17,249 nt of DNA from Pelomonas sp052436255 (GTDB lineage Bacteria > Pseudomonadota > Gammaproteobacteria > Burkholderiales > Burkholderiaceae_C): the NCBI GenBank assembly GCA_052436255.1, contig JBQVNP010000108.1, positions 1 to 17,249 on the forward strand, written 5' to 3'. Shown here one piece after another: positions 1 through 7,294 of the stretch. Every line of letters begins with the position of its first letter. Positions within the stretch are counted from its first letter, which is position 1. The notes beneath the pieces are model-generated. The model had not been told where the DNA came from and ran no database searches. It saw only the letters and a program-made list of their open reading frames with translations. A program made the translations under genes and the position numbers.

Positions 1-99
1 CCCTCCAGCTCGCCCAGAGCCTTTCAGCCCCGACCCGCCTCACACCCCTTGCCGCCCCCGTCTCCGGAATCAAGCGCCTTGTGATCAGCGAAGCCCACG

Positions 100-129
100 A
101 CTGTAGCACAGGAAATCAAACGGCCGCAA
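100..129 (-). promoter_or_regulatory. possible sigma70-type promoter reading leftwards out of the window
   Basis: On the minus strand, a TTGCGG hexamer (129-124) is followed after 18 nt by TACAGT (105-100). These match the -35 and -10 consensus at 4 of 6 positions each. The AT-richer spacer stands out in GC-rich surroundings. A transcript would start near position 93 and leave the window, so its gene cannot be seen. This is pattern matching only. Confidence 0.22.
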
Positions 130-192
130 GCGGCGGCTAACGAGGCAGATGGGAAAGCACAACGACGGCTTGCGCGACGCCCGCACACACTC

Positions 193-220
193 GCGCTGCC
201 TATAACGTGGCGGGCAGCGC
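193..220. terminator. hairpin just after the ptsI stop codon, possible terminator
   Basis: GCGCTGCC (193-200) and GGCAGCGC (213-220) form a perfect 8-bp stem around a 12-nt loop, starting 1 nt beyond the ptsI stop codon. No run of T follows on the minus strand, so it is not a textbook intrinsic terminator. It may instead protect the 3' end of the ptsI mRNA or act with Rho. Confidence 0.35.
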
Positions 221-221
221 T

Positions 222-2000
222 TCAATGCACCGCCGTAGCACCGCCCCTTGTTGCTGCCAGTTCCTTGTCCGCAAAGGCATGCGGATCCTCGCTTTCAAGA
301 ATCCGCGGGAGCGCTGCCGCCAACCGCTGCGTATCGACCCGCAGCACGCGTTGCTTGACGGCCGGGATTTGCGAGGGATGCATGGAGAAGGTCCGCAAAC
401 CCATGGCGAGAAGCAGTTCGGTGAAGGCAGGGTCGCCCGCCATCTCTCCGCACACGCTGACCCCCTTGCCTGCAACACGCGCCTGGGCGATGGTCTGGCT
501 GATCAAATGCAATACCGCCGGATGCCAAGGGTCGTACAAGTGCGCCACCGCTTCATCAGCGCGGTCAATGGCTAGCGTGTACTGAATCAGATCGTTGGTG
601 CCAATGGAGACGAAGTCGACATAGCGCAATAGCAGCGGCAGCATGAGCGCAGCGGCGGGAATCTCGATCATGACGCCCAGCTCGACGCGGGTGTAGGCAT
701 GGCCGGCATCTGTGAGCTGCTGTCGCACCTTGCGCGCCGCCTCCATGATCTGCCGCACTTCTGACAGGTGCGCGACCATCGGGATCAGCAGCCTGACCTT
801 ACCGAACGCACTCGCTCGATAGATGGCGCGCAGCTGTTGCCGGAACATGCTGGGCTCAGCCAGGCTCCAGCGGATCGCGCGCAAGCCCATCGCCGGATTG
901 AGCACGTGCTCATGACGCAGTTCGTTGGCGGTAAGCCGGTCTAGCGGCTTGTCGGCGCCGACATCCACGGTCCGGATCGTGACGGGCATGCCCTTCATCG
1001 CGACAACGGCGGCCTTGTAGGCAGCAAGTTGCTCCTCTTCACTCGGCAGTTCCCCGTCCCGGTTCATGAACAAGAACTCGCTCCGGAACAAGCCCACGCC
1101 GGTCGCCCCTGATTCGACGGCGGCCTCGGCATCTGCCGGCAGCTCGATGTTGGCGTGCAGCTCAATATGTTCGCCGTCCAAGGTGACCGCCGGCGTGTGG
1201 CGCAGCCTCCCGAGACGGGCGCGTTCCAACTCGCTTTGGCGCTGGCGGAAGCGGTACTCCTCCAGCACGATGGGCGACGGATTGACGATGACCGTGCCGG
1301 CGTCGCCGTCAATGATGACCCAGTCGTCCTGCATGATGAGGCGCGACGCCTCGCGCGTGCCAACCACCGCAGGGATATCCATGCTGCGCGCCACGATGGC
1401 CGTGTGCGAGGTCTTGCCACCGATGTCGGTGATGAAGCCCCGGAAGACGCTGCGCTTGAACTGCATCATGTCGGCCGGTGCGATGTCCGCAGCCACGAGC
1501 AGCAGCGGGTCCTCGCCACCAAAATCGCGCGGCGAGACAGGCGTGGGCGCGTCACCTTGTGCAGCGGCCAGCGCCCGCAGCACGCGCTCGACCACCTGCT
1601 CCAGGTCGGCCTTGCGCTCGCGCAGATAGGCGTCTTCCATTTCGTCGAACTGCCGCGCCAGCACCTCGAGATGGGCCGACAGCGCCCATTCGGCGTTGTA
1701 GTGGCGGTCGACGATCCAATGAATAGCACCGCCGGTAAAGGCCTCGTCGTGCAGCAGCATCAGGTGCACATCGAGCAGCGCTGCCAGCTCGTGCGGGGCA
1801 TCGCTGGGCAGTTCGTCCTTCAGTGTCGCCAGTTCATGGACGACGGCATCGCGGGCGCGCAGCAAGCGTGCAATCTCAGACTGAATCTCGCCGGGCGAGA
1901 CGAAATAGTGCGCAACGTCGACGCGGCTGGACGCCACCAGCACGGCGCGACCGATGGCTACACCGCGGGACACCGCAATGCCGAACACCTGAAAACTCAT
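222..2000 (-). CDS. ptsI: PTS Enzyme I (phosphoenolpyruvate-protein phosphotransferase)
   Basis: Enzyme I takes phosphate from phosphoenolpyruvate and passes it to HPr in the cytoplasm. The 592-residue protein has the usual family length. The swivel domain carries the phospho-histidine motif TDIGGKTSHTAIVAR (about 191-205), with His199 as the acceptor. The C-terminal PEP-binding barrel shows TIRTVDVGADK (341-351), GVMIEIPAA (442-450), SIGTNDLIQYT (465-475) and VCGEMAGDP with Cys517, all typical. I chose the ATG at 2000 because the protein then begins MSFQVFGIAVSRG, the normal EI start. A G-rich stretch (GGGGG) about 6 nt upstream is a weak ribosome site. An upstream in-frame start would add nine unconserved residues. 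ptsI normally follows ptsH directly; here olsB separates them, so it probably has its own promoter (2063-2091). It acts with the HPr and EIIA encoded at 2934-3598. Confidence 0.97.
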   Translation of the reverse strand: MSFQVFGIAVSRGVAIGRAVLVASSRVDVAHYFVSPGEIQSEIARLLRARDAVVHELATLKDELPSDAPHELAALLDVHLMLLHDEAFTGGAIHWIVDRHYNAEWALSAHLEVLARQFDEMEDAYLRERKADLEQVVERVLRALAAAQGDAPTPVSPRDFGGEDPLLLVAADIAPADMMQFKRSVFRGFITDIGGKTSHTAIVARSMDIPAVVGTREASRLIMQDDWVIIDGDAGTVIVNPSPIVLEEYRFRQRQSELERARLGRLRHTPAVTLDGEHIELHANIELPADAEAAVESGATGVGLFRSEFLFMNRDGELPSEEEQLAAYKAAVVAMKGMPVTIRTVDVGADKPLDRLTANELRHEHVLNPAMGLRAIRWSLAEPSMFRQQLRAIYRASAFGKVRLLIPMVAHLSEVRQIMEAARKVRQQLTDAGHAYTRVELGVMIEIPAAALMLPLLLRYVDFVSIGTNDLIQYTLAIDRADEAVAHLYDPWHPAVLHLISQTIAQARVAGKGVSVCGEMAGDPAFTELLLAMGLRTFSMHPSQIPAVKQRVLRVDTQRLAAALPRILESEDPHAFADKELAATRGGATAVH

Positions 2001-2062
2001 CAGCACCCCCGCAGATCGAGGGGCCAATGTAGCGCGTCGCGTCGGCGCCCTGCGTCACGGAT

Positions 2063-2091
2063 TTTTCACGAGGGCTTCACCGCGGCGTCAA
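2063..2091 (-). promoter_or_regulatory. candidate promoter of ptsI
   Basis: On the minus strand TTGACG (2091-2086, 5 of 6 to the -35 consensus) is followed after exactly 17 nt by TGAAAA (2068-2063, a weak -10). A transcript would start near 2056, about 56 nt upstream of the ptsI ATG. The region lies between the divergent ptsI and olsB starts, where a promoter is needed because ptsI is cut off from ptsH. Confidence 0.35.
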
Positions 2092-2096
2092 ATCGG

Positions 2097-2921
2097 ATGC
2101 CGAGCATGCCATCCATGAACCGCAGTCAGATCCTCACGCACGCGCCGTCGCATGCGCTCAACGTCCTCCAGCGCTCCGCGCGGGCGCCGTCCACCCGCCT
2201 CACCGTTAGCTGGGCCAGCAGTGAAGCCGAGGTGCGCGAAGCACAAGTGCTGCGCTACCAGGTCTTTGCCATTGAAATGGGCGCTCGACTGCCGCAGCCC
2301 TACGGAGCACCAATCGGCCTGGACGTCGACCTCTTCGACGCCTATTGCGAACACGTGCTCGTCCGTACCGAGGGCGATGACGGCGAGCCTGGCCCCGTTG
2401 TCGGCACCTACCGCGTGCTGACGCCGGCCGCCGCCAAGCGGGCGGGCGGCTTCTACAGCGACACCGAGTTCGACCTGACGCGCCTGCGCGGCATGCGCTC
2501 ACGTGTGGCTGAAATCGGCCGTTCCTGCGTCCACGTCGACCACCGCAGCGGCGGCGCCATCATGGCTCTCTGGGGGGCAATGGCCGAGTTCATGAACCGC
2601 AAGGGGCTCGACAGCGTCATCGGCTGCGCCAGCATCAGCATGCGCGACGGGGGACATTTCGCCGCCAGCCTCTGGAAGCAGATCGCGGCCAAACACCTCG
2701 CGCCGATTGACTGTCAGGTGCGGCCGCGTCTGCCGCTGCCCATCGCTCACTTGCGCCAGGACTTGATCGTCGAACCGCCGGCCCTGATCCGCGGCTATCT
2801 GCGCTGCGGCGCCAAGTTGCTGGGTGAACCCGCCTGGGACCCCGACTTCAACACCGCGGACCTGCCACTGCTGGTTCGCATGGCGGACCTGCCCGCCCGC
2901 TTCCGCCGCCTGGGCAGCTGA
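2097..2921 (+). CDS. olsB: L-ornithine N(alpha)-acyltransferase, GNAT superfamily (OlsB-type)
   Basis: OlsB moves a 3-hydroxyacyl chain from acyl carrier protein to the alpha-amino group of ornithine, making lyso-ornithine lipid; OlsA then completes this phosphorus-free membrane lipid. The family is recognised from GTYRVLTP (about 103-110), GGFYSDTEFDL (117-127), AEIGRSCVHVDHR (138-150) and VIGCASISMRDGG (174-186), in the order seen in OlsB. The 274 residues fit the family. The frame is open far upstream, but that part is antisense to ptsI and is discarded. ATG codons at 2097, 2106 and 2115 are all possible and none has a clear ribosome site; I kept the longest. No olsA is in the window. The gene lies between ptsH and ptsI on the opposite strand, ending 12 nt from the end of ptsH. 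Function is a family assignment, as other hemolysin-like acyltransferases share the fold. Confidence 0.85.
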   Translation: MPSMPSMNRSQILTHAPSHALNVLQRSARAPSTRLTVSWASSEAEVREAQVLRYQVFAIEMGARLPQPYGAPIGLDVDLFDAYCEHVLVRTEGDDGEPGPVVGTYRVLTPAAAKRAGGFYSDTEFDLTRLRGMRSRVAEIGRSCVHVDHRSGGAIMALWGAMAEFMNRKGLDSVIGCASISMRDGGHFAASLWKQIAAKHLAPIDCQVRPRLPLPIAHLRQDLIVEPPALIRGYLRCGAKLLGEPAWDPDFNTADLPLLVRMADLPARFRRLGS

Positions 2922-2933
2922 TCCAGGAGACGA

Positions 2934-3203
2934 CTACTGGCCTTCGCCAAACTTGTCGTTGACAAGGGCGGTGATCGCCTCCTGCGCCGACTGCTCATCC
3001 TCCCCGTCCGTCTCCAGCTCGACGGTCGCGCCGATCCCGGCGGCCAACATCATGACTCCCATGATGCTCTTGGCATTGACGCGCCGGCCGTTGCGGCTCA
3101 TATAGATCTCGCACTTGAAGCTGCCCGCCAGCTTGGTCAGCTTGGCCGAGGCGCGCGCGTGCAGACCCAGCTTGTTGCTGATGGTCAGGGTGGACTTGAT
3201 CAT
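2934..3203 (-). CDS. ptsH: HPr, phosphocarrier protein of the PTS
   Basis: HPr receives phosphate from Enzyme I on a histidine and hands it to EIIA proteins. The 89-residue product begins MIKSTLTISNKLGLHARAS, with the active His15 and its partner Arg17. The second hallmark NAKSIMGVMMLAAG puts a serine at exactly position 46, the site modified by HPr kinase/phosphorylase where that enzyme exists. The chosen ATG overlaps the TGA of the EIIA gene upstream (ATGA, 3203-3200), so translation of the two is probably coupled; longer in-frame starts would overlap the EIIA gene and are rejected. No hprK is in the window. ptsH ends tail-to-tail with olsB, so the usual direct read-through into ptsI does not hold in the simple form. 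Confidence 0.97.
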   Translation of the reverse strand: MIKSTLTISNKLGLHARASAKLTKLAGSFKCEIYMSRNGRRVNAKSIMGVMMLAAGIGATVELETDGEDEQSAQEAITALVNDKFGEGQ

Positions 3204-3598
3204 TCGTCGGGAGGCAAGGGGGGCGTGGCGACGATGCCCGCGACTGCACCTTGGCTGGCGCGTCGGGCGAGGTCGGTCAAAGGCTTCTGTGCGGCATAGC
3301 AAAGCGTGCGCCACAGCATGGGCACGCTGACGCCGCTGACGATCTGCACCTGCTCACCCGCCAGGCGCTGCGCGCCATTGCTGGGCGTCGCTCCGAATAC
3401 ATCGGTCAAGACCAGCCACTCCGGCTGGCCGGATTCAGCCATCAGCTGGCGGGCGTTCGTCTCGACGTCCTCCGCCGACATGCCGGCGTGAACGTCCAGC
3501 ACCGTCAGCGTCGGCGCGCAGTCGGGGAAGGTGTGTTCGGCCACCTGCCGCAGCGCGGAGGCGAGCGGCGCGTGGGCGATCACGAGCAAGTTGGGCAT
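3200..3598 (-). CDS. PTS EIIA component, mannose/fructose (ManX) type
   Basis: This 132-residue protein is a stand-alone EIIA domain of the mannose family, which accepts phosphate from HPr. His9 in MPNLLVIAHAPLASAL is at the place of the phospho-histidine. The core motif TDVFGATPSNGA (about 65-76) matches the TDxxGxSPxN pattern of ManX, and VSGVSVPMLWRTL (87-99) is the usual following segment. No EIIB, EIIC or EIID gene is nearby, so a regulatory role is more likely than sugar uptake, as inferred for many betaproteobacteria. The ATG at 3598 lies 11 nt after the stop of the lipoprotein gene, and its own stop overlaps the ptsH start. The frame is open further upstream but that part lies inside the lipoprotein gene. 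Confidence 0.93.
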   Translation of the reverse strand: MPNLLVIAHAPLASALRQVAEHTFPDCAPTLTVLDVHAGMSAEDVETNARQLMAESGQPEWLVLTDVFGATPSNGAQRLAGEQVQIVSGVSVPMLWRTLCYAAQKPLTDLARRASQGAVAGIVATPPLPPDE

Positions 3599-3609
3599 AG
3601 GTCGGGATG

Positions 3610-4122
3610 TTAGCGGGCGGCTTCTACGGCCAGACCGGCAACGAAGGTCTCCCACACCGCGGGATCGTCCTGCTTGCCCGTGAGCAGTGCCTGGTAGACG
3701 CGGCCACCATGGGCGAACACGGCCACGCGCGCGATGGCGTCGACCCCGGCCAGGCGGTACTGTGCCGCCTCTGGCATCGGCGTCATGCCTGGCACCTGCA
3801 GAGGCGACGCCACCGCCATCGGCTTGCCCACCTTGCCCGCCACCGCCAGCGGCATGGCCTTCAGGGCAGCGCCCACCTGGGTCGGGTCCGGCATATCCGC
3901 CCAGGACAGCGCAAAGCGCCGTCCCGCTGCCTCGCACTGGGCCAGGCCCATTGCGCCGCCCGCGCCGACACGCGCCGGCCGCTGCTCGACCTTCGGCTTG
4001 CAAGGGAAAAGGGCCGCCGCACCCGCCCCGACGGGCCGGACCTCGCGCCAGTTCAGCGCAGGCTGGCAGGCGGCCAGCAGGCTCAGCATTAGGGCAAATC
4101 CGGCGGTCGTCCTCAGGCGCAT
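3610..4122 (-). CDS. small lipoprotein of unknown function, first gene of the EIIA-HPr unit
   Basis: I do not recognise a named family. The 170-residue product starts with a charged tip and hydrophobic stretch (about 7-18), ending in the lipobox LLAAC with Cys19, so it should be exported and lipid-anchored. The mature part contains FPCKP (Cys41) and AQCEA (Cys63), two cysteines that might form a disulfide. No membrane segment follows the signal. The ATG at 4122 is chosen because it gives a clean lipoprotein signal; the frame runs upstream but overlaps the divergent CoA-transferase gene. A GATAAT hexamer sits exactly 6 nt before this ATG and no ribosome site is visible, which fits a leaderless message. 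It is 11 nt upstream of the EIIA gene and is probably co-transcribed with it. A link to the PTS is only positional. Confidence 0.75.
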   Translation of the reverse strand: MRLRTTAGFALMLSLLAACQPALNWREVRPVGAGAAALFPCKPKVEQRPARVGAGGAMGLAQCEAAGRRFALSWADMPDPTQVGAALKAMPLAVAGKVGKPMAVASPLQVPGMTPMPEAAQYRLAGVDAIARVAVFAHGGRVYQALLTGKQDDPAVWETFVAGLAVEAAR

Positions 4123-4159
4123 GAACGAATTATCGACAGCCGGCCCCGACAATTCCGTC
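4123..4159. promoter_or_regulatory. 37-bp divergent intergenic region with an inverted repeat
   Basis: GAATTATCG (4127-4135) and CGACAATTC (4147-4155) are inverted copies with one mismatch in nine, around an 11-nt centre. They fill the whole gap between the divergent lipoprotein and CoA-transferase start codons. Each arm also contains a -10-like hexamer (GATAAT on minus, GACAAT on plus) exactly 6 nt before its ATG. The site may be a shared operator, a pair of mirror-image leaderless promoters, or both. No convincing -35 boxes are seen. Confidence 0.4.
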
Positions 4160-5398
4160 ATGCAAGACAAGCCCCTTCCCCAAGCCCTGGCCGGCGTGCG
4201 CGTGCTGGACCTCTCCCGCGTGCTCGCCGGTCCCTGGTGCACGCAGACCCTGGCCGACCTGGGCGCCGATGTCATCAAGGTCGAACGCCCCCGCAGCGGC
4301 GACGACACCCGCGCCTGGGGCCCGCCTTACCTGAAGGACCCCCAGGGGCAGGACACCACCGAAGCCGCTTACTTTCTTGGCGCCAACCGCAACAAGCGCT
4401 CGCTGGCCGTCGACCTGGCCTCCCAGGAGGGCCAGACCATCGTCCGCAAGCTGGCCGGTCAAGTCGACGTGCTGGTCGAGAACTTCAAGGTAGGCGACCT
4501 GGCCCGATACGGGCTGGACGCACAAAGCCTGCTGGCCGAACACCCGGGCCTCGTCATCTGCTCCATCACCGGCTTCGGCCAGACCGGCCCCTATGCCGAG
4601 CGCGCCGGCTACGACTACGCCGTGCAGGGCATGGGCGGGCTGATGAGCGTGACCGGCGAGCGTGACGACCTGCCCGGCGGCGGGCCCCAGAAAGTCGGTG
4701 TCGCCGTGGCGGACCTGTTCACCGGCATGTACGCCACCGTCGCCATCCTCGCCGCGCTGCGCCACCGCGACGCCACCGGCCAGGGTCAGGTCATCGACAT
4801 GGCCCTGCTGGACACCCAGCTGGCCATGCTCGCCAACCTGGGCAGCAACTACCTCTGCAGCGGCAAGGCGCCCGGCCGCATGGGCAACGCCCACCAGAAC
4901 ATCGTGCCCTACCAGGTCTTCGAAGCCAGCGATGGCCACCTGATCCTTGCGGTGGGCAATGACCGGCAGTTCGCAAAGTTCTGCGACATCGCCGGCCGGC
5001 CGGACTGGGCCAACGATCCGCGTTTTGCGACGAACTCGGAGCGCGTGCGCCACCGCGCCGTTCTTGTGCCCTTGCTGGAAGAAGCCATGCGCCAGCGCCC
5101 CCGCGCAGACTGGCTGGCCGCGCTGGAGGCCGCCAAGGTGCCGTGCGGCTCGATCAACTCGATTGGGGAGGCCCTGGCCGACCCGCAGGCCCAAGCGCGC
5201 GGCGCCGTGGTGACGATGCCCCATCCGCTGACACCCGATCTGCATCTCATCGCCAGCCCCATGAAGCTGTCGGCCACCCCGATCACCTATCGCCGTGCAC
5301 CGCCGTTGTTGGGCCAGCACAGCGACGAATTGCTGCAAGAAGCCGGCTGTAGTGCGGAAGAAATCACGAGTTGGCGGGCAGCCGGTGTGATCGCGTGA
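4160..5398 (+). CDS. CaiB/BaiF family (class III) CoA-transferase
   Basis: Class III CoA-transferases move CoA between carboxylic acids in the cytoplasm through an enzyme-bound aspartyl anhydride. The 412-residue protein starts with PLPQALAGVRVLDLSRVLAGPW, typical of the family, followed by LADLGADVIKVERP (31-44), GANRNKRSL (74-82) and VLVENFK (104-110). The catalytic aspartate is expected at Asp152 in RAGYDYAVQGMGGLM (148-162). The later segment KAPGRMGNAHQNIVPYQVF is also characteristic. The substrate cannot be told from sequence; dicarboxylic acids such as glutarate or succinate are common for this type. I chose the ATG at 4160; an in-frame ATG at 4121 would overlap the divergent lipoprotein start. 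It ends 140 nt before the next gene, with a hairpin between. Confidence 0.93.
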   Translation: MQDKPLPQALAGVRVLDLSRVLAGPWCTQTLADLGADVIKVERPRSGDDTRAWGPPYLKDPQGQDTTEAAYFLGANRNKRSLAVDLASQEGQTIVRKLAGQVDVLVENFKVGDLARYGLDAQSLLAEHPGLVICSITGFGQTGPYAERAGYDYAVQGMGGLMSVTGERDDLPGGGPQKVGVAVADLFTGMYATVAILAALRHRDATGQGQVIDMALLDTQLAMLANLGSNYLCSGKAPGRMGNAHQNIVPYQVFEASDGHLILAVGNDRQFAKFCDIAGRPDWANDPRFATNSERVRHRAVLVPLLEEAMRQRPRADWLAALEAAKVPCGSINSIGEALADPQAQARGAVVTMPHPLTPDLHLIASPMKLSATPITYRRAPPLLGQHSDELLQEAGCSAEEITSWRAAGVIA

Positions 5399-5411
5399 GA
5401 GCAAACCCACC

Positions 5412-5441
5412 CCTCAACCCAGGGTTTCCCCCTGGCTGAGG
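5412..5441 (+). terminator. imperfect hairpin downstream of the CoA-transferase gene
   Basis: CCTCAACCCAGGG and CCCTGGCTGAGG pair around a short TTTCC-type loop, with one mismatch and one bulge, 14 nt beyond the stop codon. No T-run follows, so intrinsic termination would be weak. The rest of the 5399-5539 spacer shows no gene. Confidence 0.4.
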
Positions 5442-5539
5442 GATGGAGGCTTGGCCGGTCAGTCCTCAGCATCCGTCCCACGCACCGAGGTGGGCCAACC
5501 ACCTAGAACCATCCGCCTCGGGTCCGCAGCCACCGGGTC

Positions 5540-6688
5540 ATGTCCACACCGCCTTCTTCAGCGCCAGCAAATGCCGCCAACGATGTCATGCCTGAGCCGA
5601 CGCCGGTCCAGTGGGCGGACATCGTCCAGCAACTTGGTGCCGAGATCGCCGGCCCGCTGAGCGCGGCACTGGAGCAGATCCAAAACCTCGCCACCACCGG
5701 CCAGATCGACCGCCGCGGCCTGCGCCTGCTGCGTCGAAGCGTCGACGACGCGCGCACCGCCGGCATGCTGGGCCAGCAGCTGGCGCGCCTGGCATCCGGC
5801 CGCCTCCGGCTGAGCCGGGAACGCCAGCACCTCACGCAGATGCTGCGCAGCGTGCTCGCCCAACGCAGCCGCGAGACCCAGGCGCGCGGCGTGCAGGTGC
5901 GCCAGGCCCTGAAACCCGTCGAGATCTGGGCCGACGGCGCGCTGCTGTTCGCGCTGCTGAATGCACTGATGGACTGGGCGCTGGCCAACACGCATTCCTC
6001 CGTCGACCTGCGCCTGGACCTTACGCCCTGGCCGGCGAAGGCGCGCCTGAGCTGCCGCTTCGCTCACCGCTCGTTGGAACTCCTCAGCGACGACGGCGAA
6101 GTGCACCCGGCCGCGCCGGGCCTCGATTCCCTGGCGTGGCGGTTGCTGGAACAGACGGCCATCACGCTGGGCGTACTGCCGCTGCGCGAGCAGGAGGCCG
6201 GCATCACACTGCTGACGCTGGAGTTCAACCAGCTCGTGCCCGACGAAGCGCCGCCGCCGGACAGCACGCTCAGTCGCCTCGAAGCCGAAGCCGAGCGCCT
6301 GGGCGGCAATTCGCGCCCATTGGCGGGCTGCCAGTTGCTGATCGTGTCGCCCAACCGCGAACTACGCGCCGAAGCTCAAGCCGCCGTGCGCCACATGGGC
6401 ATGCTGATCGATACCGTCGGCAGCGTGGCCGAGGCCGAACAGTTCTGCCGTGAAGGCCTGCCCCATGCGCTGCTCTTCGATGCCGCCCTGATGAGCGATG
6501 CCATGTTGCAGTTGATTGACGGCGTCAACCGCGACGCGCCGGACTTCACGTTCGTCGAGATGTTCGATGGCGAGCACCGTACGCAGTTGTCCACCGCGAC
6601 GAACGACGGCGTGGCGCGCATCTCGCGCCGCCACCTGCCCGACGCGCTGCCGGCGCTGCTGATGTTCGAGCTGGCCAAGCGGCCTTGA
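5540..6688 (+). CDS. degenerate hybrid histidine-kinase-like protein (pseudokinase with receiver-like C-terminus)
   Basis: The 382-residue protein follows the layout of a hybrid sensor kinase but lacks its key residues. Residues about 25-100 resemble the dimerisation/phosphotransfer helices: GAEIAGPLSAAL (33-44) aligns with the SHEIRTPL motif, with Ala34 where the phospho-histidine should be. Residues about 125-230 resemble the ATP-binding domain. The N-box is altered (LLNALMDWALAN, 139-150), and APGLDSLAWRLLEQ (192-205) stands in for the GxGLGL lid without its glycines. Residues about 260-378 look like a receiver: LLIVSPNRE (266-274) replaces the acidic pair with Ser-Pro, although Asp314 in ALLFDAAL sits where the phospho-aspartate would be. 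No membrane segment or sensor domain is visible, so it is cytoplasmic. It could be a scaffold or an inhibitor of another kinase. The remote-homology call needs a structure or profile search. The start is the first ATG; one at 5588 is an alternative. Confidence 0.7.
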   Translation: MSTPPSSAPANAANDVMPEPTPVQWADIVQQLGAEIAGPLSAALEQIQNLATTGQIDRRGLRLLRRSVDDARTAGMLGQQLARLASGRLRLSRERQHLTQMLRSVLAQRSRETQARGVQVRQALKPVEIWADGALLFALLNALMDWALANTHSSVDLRLDLTPWPAKARLSCRFAHRSLELLSDDGEVHPAAPGLDSLAWRLLEQTAITLGVLPLREQEAGITLLTLEFNQLVPDEAPPPDSTLSRLEAEAERLGGNSRPLAGCQLLIVSPNRELRAEAQAAVRHMGMLIDTVGSVAEAEQFCREGLPHALLFDAALMSDAMLQLIDGVNRDAPDFTFVEMFDGEHRTQLSTATNDGVARISRRHLPDALPALLMFELAKRP

Positions 6689-6727
6689 CCGTGTCGGGGG
6701 AATTGGGCGGCCGCCTAAACTCCGCCC

Positions 6728-7216
6728 ATGCTGTCCCGCCGTCTGATCCCTGCCGCCTTGATTGCCTGCGCCGCCGTGCTTTCAGGCTGCGCCCGCGAAC
6801 GCGCGCCCGCCGTCGAGTACGTGCTGCTGGACGGCCAGAAGGCCAGCTCCCAGCAGTGGGCGGGCAAGGTCATGCTGGTCAACTTCTGGGCGACCAGTTG
6901 CGCCACCTGCGTGAAGGAAATGCCGCAGATCGTCGCCACGCACGAGAAGTTCAAGGCCCGCGGCCTGGACACACTGGCCGTCGCGATGAGCTATGACCCG
7001 CCGGCCTTTGTGTCCAAGTTCGCCGAGACGCGCAAGCTGCCCTTCGGTGTGGCCATCGACAACACCGGCAGCGTGGCCAACGCCTTCGGCCCGGTGCAGA
7101 TGACCCCCACCACCTTCCTGATCAACAAGCGCGGGGAGATCGTCAAGCGCTATGTCGGCGAACCCGACTTTGCGGCGCTGCACGGCCTGATCGAGAAGCT
7201 GCTGGCCGAGGCCTGA
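6728..7216 (+). CDS. TlpA-like thiol-disulfide oxidoreductase, lipoprotein
   Basis: This is a periplasmic thioredoxin-fold protein of the TlpA/ResA group, which usually reduces disulfides, for example during cytochrome c or copper-centre assembly. The 162-residue precursor has a signal ending in VLSGC (lipobox Cys21), so it should be membrane-anchored. The active site is FWATSCATCVKEMP, with the CxxC pair Cys58 and Cys61. The cis-proline loop is QMTPTTFLI and the following strand KRGEIVKRYVGE is typical. The ATG at 6728 gives the clean signal peptide. TAAACT lies exactly 6 nt before it and no ribosome site is visible, fitting a leaderless start. It follows the pseudokinase gene by 39 nt and precedes the DUF1460 lipoprotein. 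The redox partner cannot be read from the window. Confidence 0.92.
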   Translation: MLSRRLIPAALIACAAVLSGCARERAPAVEYVLLDGQKASSQQWAGKVMLVNFWATSCATCVKEMPQIVATHEKFKARGLDTLAVAMSYDPPAFVSKFAETRKLPFGVAIDNTGSVANAFGPVQMTPTTFLINKRGEIVKRYVGEPDFAALHGLIEKLLAEA

Positions 7217-7224
7217 ACTCGGCC
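7204..7224 (+). terminator. hairpin over the end of the tlpA-like gene
   Basis: GGCCGAG (7204-7210) and CTCGGCC (7218-7224) form a perfect 7-bp stem with a 7-nt loop containing the stop codon. Only ATTCGT follows, so there is no real T-run. It is a weak terminator candidate ahead of the next gene. Confidence 0.3.
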
Positions 7225-7294
7225 ATTCGTCGCGTTATGGGAGCCAAACAAGCTCTCATGAGCGCCGCGCCCGCGCTGCGCTGACACTGGCGCG

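Larger units (their letters stand above)
1..221. other. gene-free left edge downstream of ptsI
   Basis: No open frame here can be recognised as a gene. One plus-strand frame runs open from the edge to a TAA near 140, but its residues resemble no family I know. On the minus strand there is a possible promoter reading out of the window (listed separately). The stretch may be the leader of a gene lying to the left. Nothing else is supported. Confidence 0.4.

Noticed and set aside
1155..2096. Upstream extension of the olsB frame by over 300 codons
   Set aside because: It is antisense to the well-conserved ptsI gene and OlsB homology begins only after 2097.
4130..5410. Long 426-codon open frame on the minus strand opposite the CoA-transferase gene
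   Set aside because: Its residues match no family and it mirrors a clear CaiB/BaiF gene; GC-rich codon use keeps the opposite frame open.
6705..6727. GGGCGG/CCGCCC hairpin before the tlpA-like gene as a terminator
   Set aside because: It has no T-run, ends on the start codon, and contains the putative -10, so a terminator role is unlikely.
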